DNA from: Ruminiclostridium hungatei
GTDB lineage: Bacteria; Bacillota; Clostridia; Acetivibrionales; DSM-1351
Length of the DNA stretch: 64,000 nt
Assembly: GCF_002051585.1 (NCBI RefSeq)
Contig: NZ_MZGX01000001.1
Span: 211,357-275,356, forward strand
Direction of reading: 5' to 3'
The position numbers and the translations under genes were made by a program. Positions 30,239 to 40,207 of the stretch are shown piece by piece; positions within the stretch are counted from its first letter, which is position 1; every line of letters starts with the position of its first letter. The notes under the pieces are model-generated. The model did not search any database, had not been told where the DNA came from, and saw only the letters and a list, made by a program, of their open reading frames with translations.

Positions 30239-31666
30239 ATGAACAATATAGTTTCAACTATTTCCATCATAATCATTGTTATAAATGTTGCATTCATTAT
30301 CACAGCCGTGTTCTTTGAACGCAAGAAACCTGTCCAGGCTTTGAGCTGGGTCATTACCCTGTCCTTACTGCCCCTGATAGGTTTTTTCCTTTATCTGCTG
30401 TTCGGAAGAAGGTCTTACAGGCAATACAGCCACAAGGTATTTAAAAGTTCCGGCAAGATTCCCTATGGGAAAGAAATAAGGGTTCCGGAATATTCCGGTG
30501 AGGAGATGAAGCAGTTGATGAGGCTCAATGCTGCAACCTCCAGAAGCCCCTATACCGACAATAATGATGTAATCATATTTACAAGTGCCAGGGATAAATA
30601 TGCAGAGCTGTTCAAGGATTTGGAGGAAGCCAGGGAGTCAATACATTTGCTTTACTTCATCCTTCAGAATGATAACATAGGCAAAAAGCTCATTGACCTG
30701 CTGGCAAAAAAGGCAGGTGAAGGTGTGGAGGTACGGGTTTTGATAGATCATGGCTCTAACCTGTTTATGCCGTTTAGAGCATATTCCTCCATAATTAAAA
30801 ATGGAGGGGAAGTCTTTAGCTACTTCTCCAATACAATAAATAATTATCTGAAGATAAACTTCAGGAACCACCGTAAAATAGTGGTAGTAGACGGAAAAAC
30901 AGGCTACACGGGAGGAATAAACATCGGAGACGAGTACCTGGGCTGCCACAAAAAAATAAAACCCTGGAGGGATACCCACCTGAAAATAACCGGCAGCAGC
31001 GTCCTTGACCTTCAGCTCAGGTTTATTGAAGATTGGCTGTATGCATCAAAGCAGGCTTCCGAAAAATTTAACAGCCGCAAATATTTTCCTGAGATAGAGA
31101 GCCGGAAGAGCACAACAGGAACAACCGGGGTACAGATAGTATCCAGCGGCCCCGATACCAACGGGGAGGAGATAAAGCGGGGGCTGCTGAAATTGATTAA
31201 TTCCGCAAAGCAGAAAATCCTGATTCAAACCCCCTACTTCGTTCCTGATGCGGCATTTCTGGAAGCTCTTCAGAATGCGGCTTTATCGGGTGTGGAGGTG
31301 AGTATTCAGTTGCCTGGAGTGCCTGACAAGCAATACGTATACAAGGCTACCATGTCTTATGTTGCCGATGTGCTGGACTATGGCATAAATATATATATCT
31401 ATCCAGGATTTCTTCACGCCAAAATGCTGGTGGTGGATGATTTTTGTGCTGCCGTAGGAACGGCGAACATCGACATGAGAAGTTTTTCCCTGAATTTTGA
31501 GATAGATGCCTTTATGTATGGGGAGGAAATAGCCGGAAGGTGCACAAATATCTTTAATGGAGATTTAGAAATTTGCAGACCGCTGACCAGAGACGAATTC
31601 AACAAAAGAAGCGTTTTTTCCAGGGTGGCCGAAAGTACTTTCAGACTGTTTTCACCAATCTTGTAA
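30239..31666 (+). CDS. cls: Cardiolipin synthase
   Basis: A 475-residue PLD-family enzyme joining two phosphatidylglycerols. Two N-terminal membrane helices (ISIIIIVINVAFIITAVFF and SLLPLIGFFLYLLFG) precede the two HKD motifs: NHRKIVVVDGKTGYTGG (about residue 202) and HAKMLVVDDFCAAVGTAN (about residue 395). It is the last gene before a bidirectional terminator. Confidence 0.94.
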   Translation: MNNIVSTISIIIIVINVAFIITAVFFERKKPVQALSWVITLSLLPLIGFFLYLLFGRRSYRQYSHKVFKSSGKIPYGKEIRVPEYSGEEMKQLMRLNAATSRSPYTDNNDVIIFTSARDKYAELFKDLEEARESIHLLYFILQNDNIGKKLIDLLAKKAGEGVEVRVLIDHGSNLFMPFRAYSSIIKNGGEVFSYFSNTINNYLKINFRNHRKIVVVDGKTGYTGGINIGDEYLGCHKKIKPWRDTHLKITGSSVLDLQLRFIEDWLYASKQASEKFNSRKYFPEIESRKSTTGTTGVQIVSSGPDTNGEEIKRGLLKLINSAKQKILIQTPYFVPDAAFLEALQNAALSGVEVSIQLPGVPDKQYVYKATMSYVADVLDYGINIYIYPGFLHAKMLVVDDFCAAVGTANIDMRSFSLNFEIDAFMYGEEIAGRCTNIFNGDLEICRPLTRDEFNKRSVFSRVAESTFRLFSPIL

Positions 31667-31668
31667 AA

Positions 31669-31698
31669 GGGTGCTGCCATTGTCAGGCAGCACCTCTT
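31669..31698. terminator. Terminator between convergent genes
   Basis: GGTGCTGCC (31670-31678) and GGCAGCACC (31686-31694) pair perfectly. On the minus strand CTTTT follows, so it ends the leftward MBOAT operon; on the plus strand the tail is only T-rich. Confidence 0.75.
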
Positions 31699-31760
31699 CC
31701 ATAGTAGTTGTATTTTCAGCTTGTTGTTTGTACGGACGCAATTTTCACAGCTCCGCTTTG

Positions 31761-33203
31761 TTAAAACTGAAAATAAATAAACGAACTGGTGTTAAATACC
31801 CCGAACAAAATGAGAAGGATCAGTCCTGCGTAGTATAAGCCCCATCTCACTGCCAAAGGCTTTTTTTCTATTTCCTCGCTTAAAGTTCTGGAACGCTGCA
31901 GGAGCTGTACCGCAGTCAGAAAAGCGACAACACAGCAGCAGAGCGCCACCTGATATCTTGTAATACCTGCGCTGCCGAAATTGATGCTCAGGCTGAAATC
32001 CGTGAAAATCTTTTTTATGATAAAACGTGCATTGGTAAAAGAGGTGGCTCTGAAAAATATCCACGAAAAGCATATAAGATTAAAGCTTACAAATACCTTT
32101 ACAAACTTTTGAAGAGCCGGTAGCCTGTCAAGTCGTACAGCATGTGAAAGCTTCTCTCTCAGGCTTCTGGTCAGAAGTGCAAAAACCAGGTAGAACCCGT
32201 TCAGCGCACCCCAGATGACATAAGTCCAGGCTGCGCCGTGCCAGAGCCCGCTGAGCAGGAAGACAATCAGCAGGTTTCTGTGCCATTTCCATTTCGCACA
32301 TCTGCTGCCTCCAAGAGAGATATACACATAGTCGGAAAACCAACTGGACAGGGAAATATGCCAGCGTCGCCAAAATTCAGATATGCTTTTTGAAAAATAG
32401 GGGAGCCTGAAGTTCTGCATCAGCTCAATACCCATGATTCTTGACGCACCTCTTGCAATATCCGTGTAGCCAGAAAAGTCGCAATATATCTGAAAAGCAA
32501 AGAAATAGGTGGCAATAACCAGGGTCAGCCCGCTTACCGCTTCGGGAGACTTATAGGCGGCATTAACTGCAAGGGCAAGATTATCCGCTATGACCAGCTT
32601 TTTGAAAAAACCCCAGGCCATAAGCTTCAACCCATCTACCGTTCGTTTTGTATCAAAGCTGTGTTTCGTGTGAAACTGCCAGAGCATATTCTGAGGGCGC
32701 TCTATGGGCCCTGCGACAAGCTGGGGATAATACATGACATACAGGGCGTATATGCCGAAATGCTTCTCGGACTTGTGCTTGCCCCGGTATACTTCAATTA
32801 TATAGCTCATACTCTGGAAAGTGTGGAAGGAAAGTCCGATGGGCAATATGATGGTCAGGCTGCTGACAGGATAATTCCACCCCAGCATGTGCGCCAGCCT
32901 TTCGGCATTTTCATTGAAGAAGTTGAAGTATTTGAAGACAAAAAGTATGCCCACATTGGTCAATATGCTTATAATAAGAAATATACGTTTCCTGCTGCCT
33001 TCCAGCTTATCTATCAGTATACCTGCAATATAGTCTATGACAATGGTAAAGCCCAGTATCAGTATATATCTGGGAACAAAGGCCATGTAGAAAAGGCAAC
33101 TGCTCACCAGCAGCAGGAACCATCTGAGCTTGTGAGGCAGGAGAAAGTAAAGGATAGTTACCACCGGAAAAAATATCATAAATTCTACAGAGTTAAACAG
33201 CAT
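31761..33203 (-). CDS. MBOAT family O-acyltransferase (DltB/AlgI-like)
   Basis: A 480-residue polytopic membrane acyltransferase. The conserved His lies in LLSGLWHGAAWTYVIWGALNG, and PQLVAGPIERPQNMLWQF plus FWRRWHISLSSWFSDY are family hallmarks. Such enzymes move acetyl or other acyl groups onto extracellular polymers. The start overlaps the end of the SGNH gene by 11 bases. Polymer identity cannot be told from sequence. Confidence 0.92.
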   Translation of the reverse strand: MLFNSVEFMIFFPVVTILYFLLPHKLRWFLLLVSSCLFYMAFVPRYILILGFTIVIDYIAGILIDKLEGSRKRIFLIISILTNVGILFVFKYFNFFNENAERLAHMLGWNYPVSSLTIILPIGLSFHTFQSMSYIIEVYRGKHKSEKHFGIYALYVMYYPQLVAGPIERPQNMLWQFHTKHSFDTKRTVDGLKLMAWGFFKKLVIADNLALAVNAAYKSPEAVSGLTLVIATYFFAFQIYCDFSGYTDIARGASRIMGIELMQNFRLPYFSKSISEFWRRWHISLSSWFSDYVYISLGGSRCAKWKWHRNLLIVFLLSGLWHGAAWTYVIWGALNGFYLVFALLTRSLREKLSHAVRLDRLPALQKFVKVFVSFNLICFSWIFFRATSFTNARFIIKKIFTDFSLSINFGSAGITRYQVALCCCVVAFLTAVQLLQRSRTLSEEIEKKPLAVRWGLYYAGLILLILFGVFNTSSFIYFQF

Positions 33204-34263
33204 CTGGATTCTCCTTGTTAAGCATTATTTTTTTCCATAAATCCTGTGCCATGAATTCATAGCCTTCAGGAAGCAGGTGAACATGGTCTGAAAAGTATTC
33301 ATATTTGACTTTCTTGTTATAATCAATATAATTTAGCTTTCTATCGCGGAAACACCGGGCTATGCCTGACAGGTTGCTTTGGAATCCGGGTTTTTCTGTA
33401 GCTCCGTTTAAAAGCCTGTCATTCATTGCGTTCATAAAATACAGTGTATTTTTCTTCTTCTGATGCTCTGCAATTTTATTCAGGAAGTATATCTGGGGGC
33501 TGCTTTCACTGAGGTTGAAGGTCTTGTCGGAATAATACCACCTGTTCTCGGGCAAATTCAGAGTTCTTGGGAGCTTGGGTTTCTTGCTCCAGACCATGAT
33601 TTCCGATGAGGGCTGGTTCAGCAGGGAATTTGCATTTAACTTTATCTTATTGCTGATGAATCCACTGTAACCTATGGCGGCAAAATAACTGTTAAGTCTG
33701 TGGTGAAGCTCTGCTTTGGCAGCAGCCAGGGGGCTCTCCTGCTGGATATGTCCTCTGCTGACCATGGCATCGTAGCTATTCCTGTCCAAATCCTTCAGGT
33801 AATGCTTCAGCCAGTAGGCAGGTGTTTTTGCATTTATTTCCCAATAACTGAAATTCAAGATAAGGTTTTCAGTGGATATGCCATATTTGTCAAGCAGCAG
33901 CAGCACCGTATAAAAATCGCCGAACATGGAGGAGGGTATTCCCAGGTTGAAGACCCTTACCCTGCTGTTTTTTCCGGCGGCAAGCAGGTTCATGTAGGAA
34001 CTCATGGTTTTGTCGGGAGGACAGGGAGTACCATAGCCTACCGAATCTCCCACAAAAATAATATATTCCTTCAAGTCCTGTTTATCAATAGTGGCCTTTA
34101 TCGCTTTCACAGTGGGCTCGATGGCATGCACATTATCCTTGAAGACATCGTAATTCAGCCTGTTATTATAAACAGTACTTTGGGGAAGCAGAAAAATAAG
34201 GGATAGCTGCGTCAGCAAGTAGAAAACAGCCAGAAAAAGAAAAAGTTTTTTAATTATTTTCAA
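33193..34263 (-). CDS. Membrane-anchored SGNH hydrolase-like (AlgX/DltD-like) partner
   Basis: A 356-residue protein with an N-terminal anchor (LFLFLAVFYLLTQLSLIFLL). The SGNH elements are IIFVGDSVGYGTPCPP (Ser nucleophile, about residue 74), LNLGIPSS-like NLGIPSSMFGD, and YFSDHVHLLPEGYEFM (Asp-His, about residue 333). It is coupled to the MBOAT gene and most likely completes transfer of acyl groups to a surface polymer. TTG start 34263 follows GAGGTGCGGCA. Confidence 0.85.
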   Translation of the reverse strand: MKIIKKLFLFLAVFYLLTQLSLIFLLPQSTVYNNRLNYDVFKDNVHAIEPTVKAIKATIDKQDLKEYIIFVGDSVGYGTPCPPDKTMSSYMNLLAAGKNSRVRVFNLGIPSSMFGDFYTVLLLLDKYGISTENLILNFSYWEINAKTPAYWLKHYLKDLDRNSYDAMVSRGHIQQESPLAAAKAELHHRLNSYFAAIGYSGFISNKIKLNANSLLNQPSSEIMVWSKKPKLPRTLNLPENRWYYSDKTFNLSESSPQIYFLNKIAEHQKKKNTLYFMNAMNDRLLNGATEKPGFQSNLSGIARCFRDRKLNYIDYNKKVKYEYFSDHVHLLPEGYEFMAQDLWKKIMLNKENPDAV

Positions 34264-34383
34264 TGCCGCACCTCGTAGTATATTACAATTATTAAAATTT
34301 TTGTAAAATCAAATTAAACCTTACATATTATACTATAATATTTGCCAGGCAGAAAGAATATTTTACATTTCTTCGCATAGTTA

Positions 34384-34412
34384 TTGTCTTAAAACGCCTA
34401 ATACAATATAAT
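34384..34412 (+). promoter_or_regulatory. Promoter of the HD-domain gene
   Basis: TTGTCT (34384-34389), 17-base spacer, TATAAT (34407-34412). The 223-base gap to the leftward SGNH gene otherwise holds only AT-rich sequence with a possible weak leftward TATAAT near 34336. Confidence 0.6.
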
Positions 34413-34486
34413 TGATAGAAAATAAACAATCTTTGTGTGGACAGCTTGGACATAATACATTAATAATAGGCAGGAGATGAAAAGAT

Positions 34487-34966
34487 ATGGATAAAATCGT
34501 GAGAGAAATGATCCTCTATTTTAATAAAGATGTGAAAAGAATTAACCATGCCCTGAAGGTGCATGATTTTTGCGCTGTAATAGCGGGACTTGAGGGACTG
34601 GATGAAAAAACCAGATCCATAGTTGAGCTTTCGGGAATACTCCATGATATAGGCATTAAGGAGGCAGAAAGAAAGTACAATTCTTCGGCAGGCCCCTATC
34701 AGGAAAAGGAGGGACCGGCTATTGCAAGGGAGATAATGGAAAAACACGGAATTGAGGCCGGAGTGATGGACAGAGTGTGCCATATAGTCGGAAATCATCA
34801 CAGCTACGGCAGAATAGACGGAATTGATTTTCAGATTCTTGTAGAAGCCGATTTTATGGTTAATATATTTGAAGACGGGCTGGAAAGGTCTTCAGCGGCA
34901 ACAATAAGGGAGAAATATTTTAAGACCGGAGCCGGCACGGAACTGCTTGAACAGATGTATCTTTAG
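34487..34966 (+). CDS. HD-domain phosphohydrolase
   Basis: A 159-residue protein starting at 34487 with AGGAG. The metal-binding residues are in NHALKVHDF, LSGILHDIGIKEAE (HD pair) and VCHIVGNHHSYG. Soluble single-domain HD proteins of this size hydrolyse nucleotide or phosphate esters; substrate unknown. It is monocistronic or precedes the ABC exporter genes. Confidence 0.8.
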   Translation: MDKIVREMILYFNKDVKRINHALKVHDFCAVIAGLEGLDEKTRSIVELSGILHDIGIKEAERKYNSSAGPYQEKEGPAIAREIMEKHGIEAGVMDRVCHIVGNHHSYGRIDGIDFQILVEADFMVNIFEDGLERSSAATIREKYFKTGAGTELLEQMYL

Positions 34967-35035
34967 GCACCGGGCAGCGTAACGGAGTATATATGTATAT
35001 ATAATCTTATTGTCACAATAAAAGGAGTTTTTTCT

Positions 35036-36823
35036 TTGTTCAGACTTGTAAAGTACTTAAAACCATATATGAAGCAGGTTACACTGGGGCCTGCCTTCAA
35101 GCTTCTGGAAGCAATTCTTGAGCTGCTCATACCGTTTATGATGGCAAAGCTCATTGATAACGGTGTTAAGGCAAACAATTCCACATTCATTTTGCAGATG
35201 GGCGGGTTAATGCTTTTAACAGCTATCATAGGTGCAGGCTCGGCATTTGTTTGCCAGTATTATGCATCGGTTGCTTCCCAGGGCTTTGGCACCACCATGA
35301 GAAATCTTTTATTCAAGAAAATTCAGGGCTTTACCTACAGTGAAATTGACAGAATCGGAACGCCCTCCCTTATAAACCGTATTACCAGCGACGTAAACCA
35401 ATTGCAGTTTGCAGTGGCCATGCTTATACGACTGGTCATAAGAGTGCCTTTCCTTTGTATTGGCGGGCTTGTAATGGCCATTATAATCAGTCCCCGGCTG
35501 TCTCTCATATTATTGGTCATCATGCCGGTATTCGCAGTTTTTCTCTATCTGGTAATGTCCAAAAGCGTACCCTTGTTTAAAACCGTACAGAGGAGGCTGG
35601 ACACCCTCTCAACAGTCATCAGGGAGAACCTGTCCGGGGCCAGGGTGGTACGGGCATTTGCAAGGCTGGATAAGGAAAGGGAGAGATTCAAAAAGAGCAA
35701 TAAGGAATACGCCGATAACTCCATCAGGGTGGTCAGGATATCGGCCCTGCTCAATCCTGTGACAACGGTGGTTATCAATTTCGGCATTGCAGCCATACTT
35801 TGGTTCGGGGGCTTTCAGGTGTATGAAGGAAATATGACCCAGGGAGAAATTATTGCATACATCAACTATGTCAATATGATATTATCGGCTCTGATTGTTC
35901 TGGCAAACCTGGTGGTTACCTTTACCAAGGCGGCTGCTTCTGCTGTGAGGGTAAATGAGCTTCTGGACATCCGGCCTTCCATTGAAGACCCGGACAAATA
36001 TGAAGAGCTGCTTCCGGCAGGCAGCCCGGAACCGTCTTTCGCCATAGAATTTAAAAATGTAAGTTTTTCCTATGACAACAGCTCTGGAGAAAATGTACTG
36101 CAGAACATTTCGTTTAAGGTTTTAAAGGGGCAGGTGGCAGGTATTATCGGTTCCACGGGTTCGGGCAAAACAACCCTTATAAATTTGATCGCCCGCTTTT
36201 ATGATGCCACTGAAGGAAGGGTTTCTATTGGAGGAAAGGATGTTAAAGCTGTAAAACAGGCAGAGCTGAGAAATAAAATAGGTATGGTCCCGCAGAAATC
36301 CGTTCTGTTTACAGGAACCATAGAGGACAACCTCAAATGGGGGAAGCCTGATGCGACCTTTGACCAAATGCTGGAGGCGGCAAAAATCGCCCAGGCCTAT
36401 GAATTCATAATGAAAAAGCCCGAAGGCTTCGCTGCGGAAATTACCCAGGGGGGAAGAAACCTGTCCGGGGGACAGAAGCAAAGACTTGCCATTGCCAGGG
36501 CCTTGATAAAAAAACCGGAAATATTGATACTGGACGACAGCTCAAGCGCCCTTGACTATGCCACTGACGCCGCTTTGAGACGTGAGATGAAGGACAGGCT
36601 GGCAGGAATGACCGCTGTTATTGTGACTCAGCGTGTGGCCGCAATTCGAAACGCAGATATTATCATAGTAATGGAAGAAGGAGAAATCGTGGGCATGGGC
36701 TCAAATGAAGAACTTCTTGAAAGTTGTCCGGTCTACAAAGAATTATACAGCAGCCAGGGCCTGAACAATTCCGCAGCAGAACCGGGTGCCAGCCCCGTGG
36801 GTAAGGGAGGTGGCGGACAATGA
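35036..36823 (+). CDS. ABC exporter subunit with degenerate ATP site
   Basis: A 595-residue half transporter: six membrane helices (to about residue 310), then a nucleotide-binding domain with Walker A GSTGSGKTT and signature NLSGGQKQR. The Walker B ends ILILDDSSSALD, with Asp instead of the catalytic Glu, and the switch reads VTQRVAAI, Gln instead of His. So this subunit carries the non-hydrolysing half of a heterodimer. TTG start after AAAGGAGTTTTTTCT. It overlaps the next subunit by 4 bases (ATGA). Confidence 0.9.
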   Translation: MFRLVKYLKPYMKQVTLGPAFKLLEAILELLIPFMMAKLIDNGVKANNSTFILQMGGLMLLTAIIGAGSAFVCQYYASVASQGFGTTMRNLLFKKIQGFTYSEIDRIGTPSLINRITSDVNQLQFAVAMLIRLVIRVPFLCIGGLVMAIIISPRLSLILLVIMPVFAVFLYLVMSKSVPLFKTVQRRLDTLSTVIRENLSGARVVRAFARLDKERERFKKSNKEYADNSIRVVRISALLNPVTTVVINFGIAAILWFGGFQVYEGNMTQGEIIAYINYVNMILSALIVLANLVVTFTKAAASAVRVNELLDIRPSIEDPDKYEELLPAGSPEPSFAIEFKNVSFSYDNSSGENVLQNISFKVLKGQVAGIIGSTGSGKTTLINLIARFYDATEGRVSIGGKDVKAVKQAELRNKIGMVPQKSVLFTGTIEDNLKWGKPDATFDQMLEAAKIAQAYEFIMKKPEGFAAEITQGGRNLSGGQKQRLAIARALIKKPEILILDDSSSALDYATDAALRREMKDRLAGMTAVIVTQRVAAIRNADIIIVMEEGEIVGMGSNEELLESCPVYKELYSSQGLNNSAAEPGASPVGKGGGGQ

Positions 36824-38556
36824 AAGGCAATATTTTAAAGAGGCTTCTGAAATATATACTCAGACACAGGCGGTTTGCCGCCGGTGCCTTGCTGTGTGCG
36901 CTGTTCAGCAATATCCTTATGATTGCGGGACCCTATATAATAGGTATGGGGGTTGACAATATTGCAGGTAAGGGCCGGGTGGATTTTGAAAACATTCTTT
37001 ATATTGTTCTTGTAATTCTGGGACTGTATATTGTCAGTGCAATTTTCCAGTGGACCCTTCAGGTGCTTACGGGAAAGCTTGCAAACAGAGCAGTGGAGGA
37101 ATTGAGAAATGACGTTTTTGTTCACGTGAGCAAAATGCCGCTGGAGTATTATGACAGGAATCCTCACGGGGACATCATGTCAAGGCTGACCAGTGATATG
37201 GAATATATATCGGAAGGAATATTCCAGGCGGTGACACAAATGGTTACAGGAATAATTTCAATCATAGGCTCCCTTGTATTCATGTTCATACTGAATCCTG
37301 CCATAACCCTGATAGTGCTTATTATGACTCCGGTAACCTTTTTGATAGCATCCTTCATAACACGGCGTTCTTCAAGGCTTTTCAAGGAGCAGTCCAGGTT
37401 GGGCGGAGAACTGAACGGCTTTGTGGAAGAGCTGATAGGCAGTCAGAAGGTGGTAAAGGCCTTTAACTATGAGGCTCGGGCACAGGAGAGGTTTGAAGAA
37501 ATAAACGGAAGGCTGTACAAGGCTGGCAGATGGGCTCAATTTTATTCTTCCCTGGTCAACCCTTCAACACGCCTGGTAAACAATATAACATATGTCTTAT
37601 TGGGCTTGACCGGCGGCCTGGCCGCTGTGGCAGGCAGATTGAGCGTGGGCTATATTTCAAGCTTTCTGACCTATTCCACATATTTTTCCCAGCCCATAAA
37701 CAACATAACCAGCGTAACTACCCAATTGCAAACTGCAGTTGCATCCGCACAAAGAGTATTTGCCGTACTGGACAGCGAAACCGAGCAGACGGACAAGGGT
37801 CTGATGGAATTCAAAAGCTCCGGGGGGAAGGTAAGCTTTGAGGAAGTGACTTTTTCATATACGCCTGATACCAGACTCATAAGCAATTTCAGTCTTAATG
37901 TGCAAAAGGGAACCAGAATTGCTGTGGTGGGTCCTACCGGTGCGGGAAAAACAACCCTGGTGAATCTCCTGATGCGGTTTTACGATGCAAATAGTGGGAA
38001 TATATATATTGATGATATCAATATCCGTGCTATGACCAAGGATAGCCTTAGAAAGTCCTTTGGAATGGTATTGCAGGATACCTGGCTGTTTTCGGGCACC
38101 ATCAGGGAAAATATTGCATACGGAAAGCCCGATGCCACCGACGAAGAAATTGTAAATGCTGCAATATCCGCAAATGCGCACAGTTTTATAAGAAAGCTTC
38201 CCCTGGGCTATGATGCTCTGGTGACGGAAGGTGGGGGGAATCTTTCACAGGGACAGCGCCAGCTCTTGACAATAGCCCGTGTAATGCTTATAATTCCGCC
38301 TATGTTGATTCTTGATGAGGCCACCAGCAGCGTGGATACAAGAACAGAAATAAAAATTCAGAAGGCCTTCAATAAATTGATGGAAGGCAGAACAAGCTTT
38401 ATTATTGCTCACCGGCTGTCCACCATCAGAGAGGCAGACGTGATTCTGGTAATGAATAACGGGCAGATAGTGGAACAGGGAAACCACGAGCAATTGATGG
38501 CAAAAGGTGGCTTTTACAGCAAACTGTATTACAGCCAGTATGAAACCGCAGATTAG
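36820..38556 (+). CDS. ABC exporter subunit with canonical ATP site
   Basis: A 578-residue half transporter: membrane domain to about residue 310, then Walker A GPTGAGKTT, signature NLSQGQRQL, Walker B MLILDEATSSVD with catalytic Glu and switch IAHRLSTI. It pairs with the previous subunit, as in BmrCD/LmrCD/TM287-288 type multidrug exporters. Substrate is unknown. Confidence 0.9.
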   Translation: MKGNILKRLLKYILRHRRFAAGALLCALFSNILMIAGPYIIGMGVDNIAGKGRVDFENILYIVLVILGLYIVSAIFQWTLQVLTGKLANRAVEELRNDVFVHVSKMPLEYYDRNPHGDIMSRLTSDMEYISEGIFQAVTQMVTGIISIIGSLVFMFILNPAITLIVLIMTPVTFLIASFITRRSSRLFKEQSRLGGELNGFVEELIGSQKVVKAFNYEARAQERFEEINGRLYKAGRWAQFYSSLVNPSTRLVNNITYVLLGLTGGLAAVAGRLSVGYISSFLTYSTYFSQPINNITSVTTQLQTAVASAQRVFAVLDSETEQTDKGLMEFKSSGGKVSFEEVTFSYTPDTRLISNFSLNVQKGTRIAVVGPTGAGKTTLVNLLMRFYDANSGNIYIDDINIRAMTKDSLRKSFGMVLQDTWLFSGTIRENIAYGKPDATDEEIVNAAISANAHSFIRKLPLGYDALVTEGGGNLSQGQRQLLTIARVMLIIPPMLILDEATSSVDTRTEIKIQKAFNKLMEGRTSFIIAHRLSTIREADVILVMNNGQIVEQGNHEQLMAKGGFYSKLYYSQYETAD

Positions 38557-38577
38557 CCTGTATGGCTGGGGAGGTTA

Positions 38578-38643
38578 GCGTGAAAGATACATGTGGTAAG
38601 TCAGAGTGTATTTCACGCAGCGAAAGCCACTACGTGTCTTTCA
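38578..38643 (+). promoter_or_regulatory. Leader with two competing hairpins
   Basis: GCGTGAAA (38578-38585) can pair with TTTCACGC (38611-38618), while TGAAAGATACATGTGG (38581-38596) can pair with CCACTACGTGTCTTTCA (38627-38643). The two share bases, so only one can form. They lie in the leader of the coiled-coil gene at 38687. The ligand or role is unknown. Confidence 0.5.
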
Positions 38644-38686
38644 TTACTATTTGTGTACACGCTATGCGCGTAGATGGGAGGTTAAT

Positions 38687-39484
38687 ATGGAAAATTTGTT
38701 TGAAAATTATAGAACTCAAAAGAAATTGCTGATGGAGGCACTGGTGCAGAAGGATTATATGGAAATTTACCAGTCCAGCCTACTGAAAAACGATTTCATT
38801 CTCAAGCTGGGTGAGCCCAGGTATGAGCTTCACAAGCTTGAGCTTAAGGTTGCCAGAACGAAATTGAAGCTGGATATGATGCAGACCTGCATACAATTTC
38901 AAATTCCTATAGACAACGAGCACATTGACCGAACTCTTGAAAAGGAGTTTGAGAAGCATTTCGACATGTTGAGGATTATGAAGAAGGAAATTGAAAGCGT
39001 ACATAATATGAACGTATCAAATTGGGAGCTGGAAAAAGCTGCAATGCACTTGAAGGATTTATATGTTTCCATTGCAGAAAAGATTCATCCCGAGCTCAGT
39101 GTCATTTCCGACAAAAAGTCTGCAAGGATATGGAACGCGGCAAAGGCAGCATATGAAAGCAAGGATGTAAAGAAATTAAGAAAACTTCAAAAAAGGGTTC
39201 TATTGGAATATCAAGATGTTCCCGAACTTCAGGAGGAAGCTCAACAGGATATGAAAAAGGTTGTGAAAAAAATGAGATACAAAACAAAAACCGTTTTATC
39301 TGATATCGAGAATCTTAAAAAGCAGTTTCCTTTTAATGAAGCTGAGCTCCTGGAGGATGAGGAGGCCTTGGAGAGATTTAAAAGGGACATATCAAAAGAT
39401 ATAAAAGTGGCCAGAGAACTGCTGGATAAACTTGAAAAGCAAATATTGGAGAAACTGCCGCCTACAAGCGACTTGCTCAATTAA
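38687..39484 (+). CDS. Coiled-coil cytosolic protein, unknown
   Basis: A 265-residue, nearly all-helical, highly charged protein with no signal peptide. Long coiled-coil stretches (about 1-110 and 180-255) suggest a structural or adaptor role. The start at 38687 follows GGGAGGTTAAT. No conserved motif is recognised. Confidence 0.75.
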   Translation: MENLFENYRTQKKLLMEALVQKDYMEIYQSSLLKNDFILKLGEPRYELHKLELKVARTKLKLDMMQTCIQFQIPIDNEHIDRTLEKEFEKHFDMLRIMKKEIESVHNMNVSNWELEKAAMHLKDLYVSIAEKIHPELSVISDKKSARIWNAAKAAYESKDVKKLRKLQKRVLLEYQDVPELQEEAQQDMKKVVKKMRYKTKTVLSDIENLKKQFPFNEAELLEDEEALERFKRDISKDIKVARELLDKLEKQILEKLPPTSDLLN

Positions 39485-39539
39485 GGGATTCCGTGCCGTG
39501 ACAGGATTCCCTTGAGGCGGCAGCTCAGCCGGACTGACT

Positions 39540-40151
39540 TTAACCGGCCAGCTTCTTTTTGTTGTAGAGGTCTCTGGCTTTAAAGGACCAGTATGCATAT
39601 ATCACGGTTAAAGTAAGCATTAGTATTAACGGCAGGAATCTGAAAATTACAAAGGGCGTTTCAAAAAGGAGGGCAAACCAGAAGGCGTTGCCGCTTTTTT
39701 TCCACAAACCCGGTGTCAGATACCCAAGCTTGCCAAAATTAAAGCCATTCATTGAAAAGAATGCGGTAAGATAGCATATGGTAATGGTAAATGCAAATAT
39801 GCTCTGATTTGACAATCTCTTAAATCTTGCCGCCTTTGATTCAATGTCGGAAAAGATTTCAGCGGAATACTTGTTGTTGTTTGAGGGCAGGAAATACTGT
39901 CCGCCGGAATAAGTACTCCCGCAAACATGTATCCAGCCTGAATCCTGAAACAACTGCCTGTATTGCTGAAAATCACGTTTGTTTTTAAATACCCTGTAGT
40001 CTATTTTATAAGGAAGCTCCTGGGGCTTTCCCGGCTCGAAGGTATAGAAGCCAAGGGAATTATAGGACTTGAGCATATACCCCTTTTTTGCCATGGAGCG
40101 CAGATACTCTTCTTCCTTGTCCATATCTACAAAAATTTTTAATTTAATCAT
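39540..40151 (-). CDS. DUF2812 membrane protein
   Basis: A 203-residue protein. The N-terminal soluble half is a DUF2812 domain (YLRSMAKKGYMLKSYNSLGFYTFEPGKP) ending near residue 110. Two hydrophobic segments follow (FAFTITICYLTAFF and FLPLILMLTLTVIYAYW). These proteins are usually paired with a PadR regulator, as here, and are suspected sensors or membrane-stress components. Confidence 0.85.
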   Translation of the reverse strand: MIKLKIFVDMDKEEEYLRSMAKKGYMLKSYNSLGFYTFEPGKPQELPYKIDYRVFKNKRDFQQYRQLFQDSGWIHVCGSTYSGGQYFLPSNNNKYSAEIFSDIESKAARFKRLSNQSIFAFTITICYLTAFFSMNGFNFGKLGYLTPGLWKKSGNAFWFALLFETPFVIFRFLPLILMLTLTVIYAYWSFKARDLYNKKKLAG

Positions 40152-40207
40152 ATAATCAACAACCTTTCATAATATTTTAGTTAATATTGCGTGATTATCC
40201 TGCCGGA

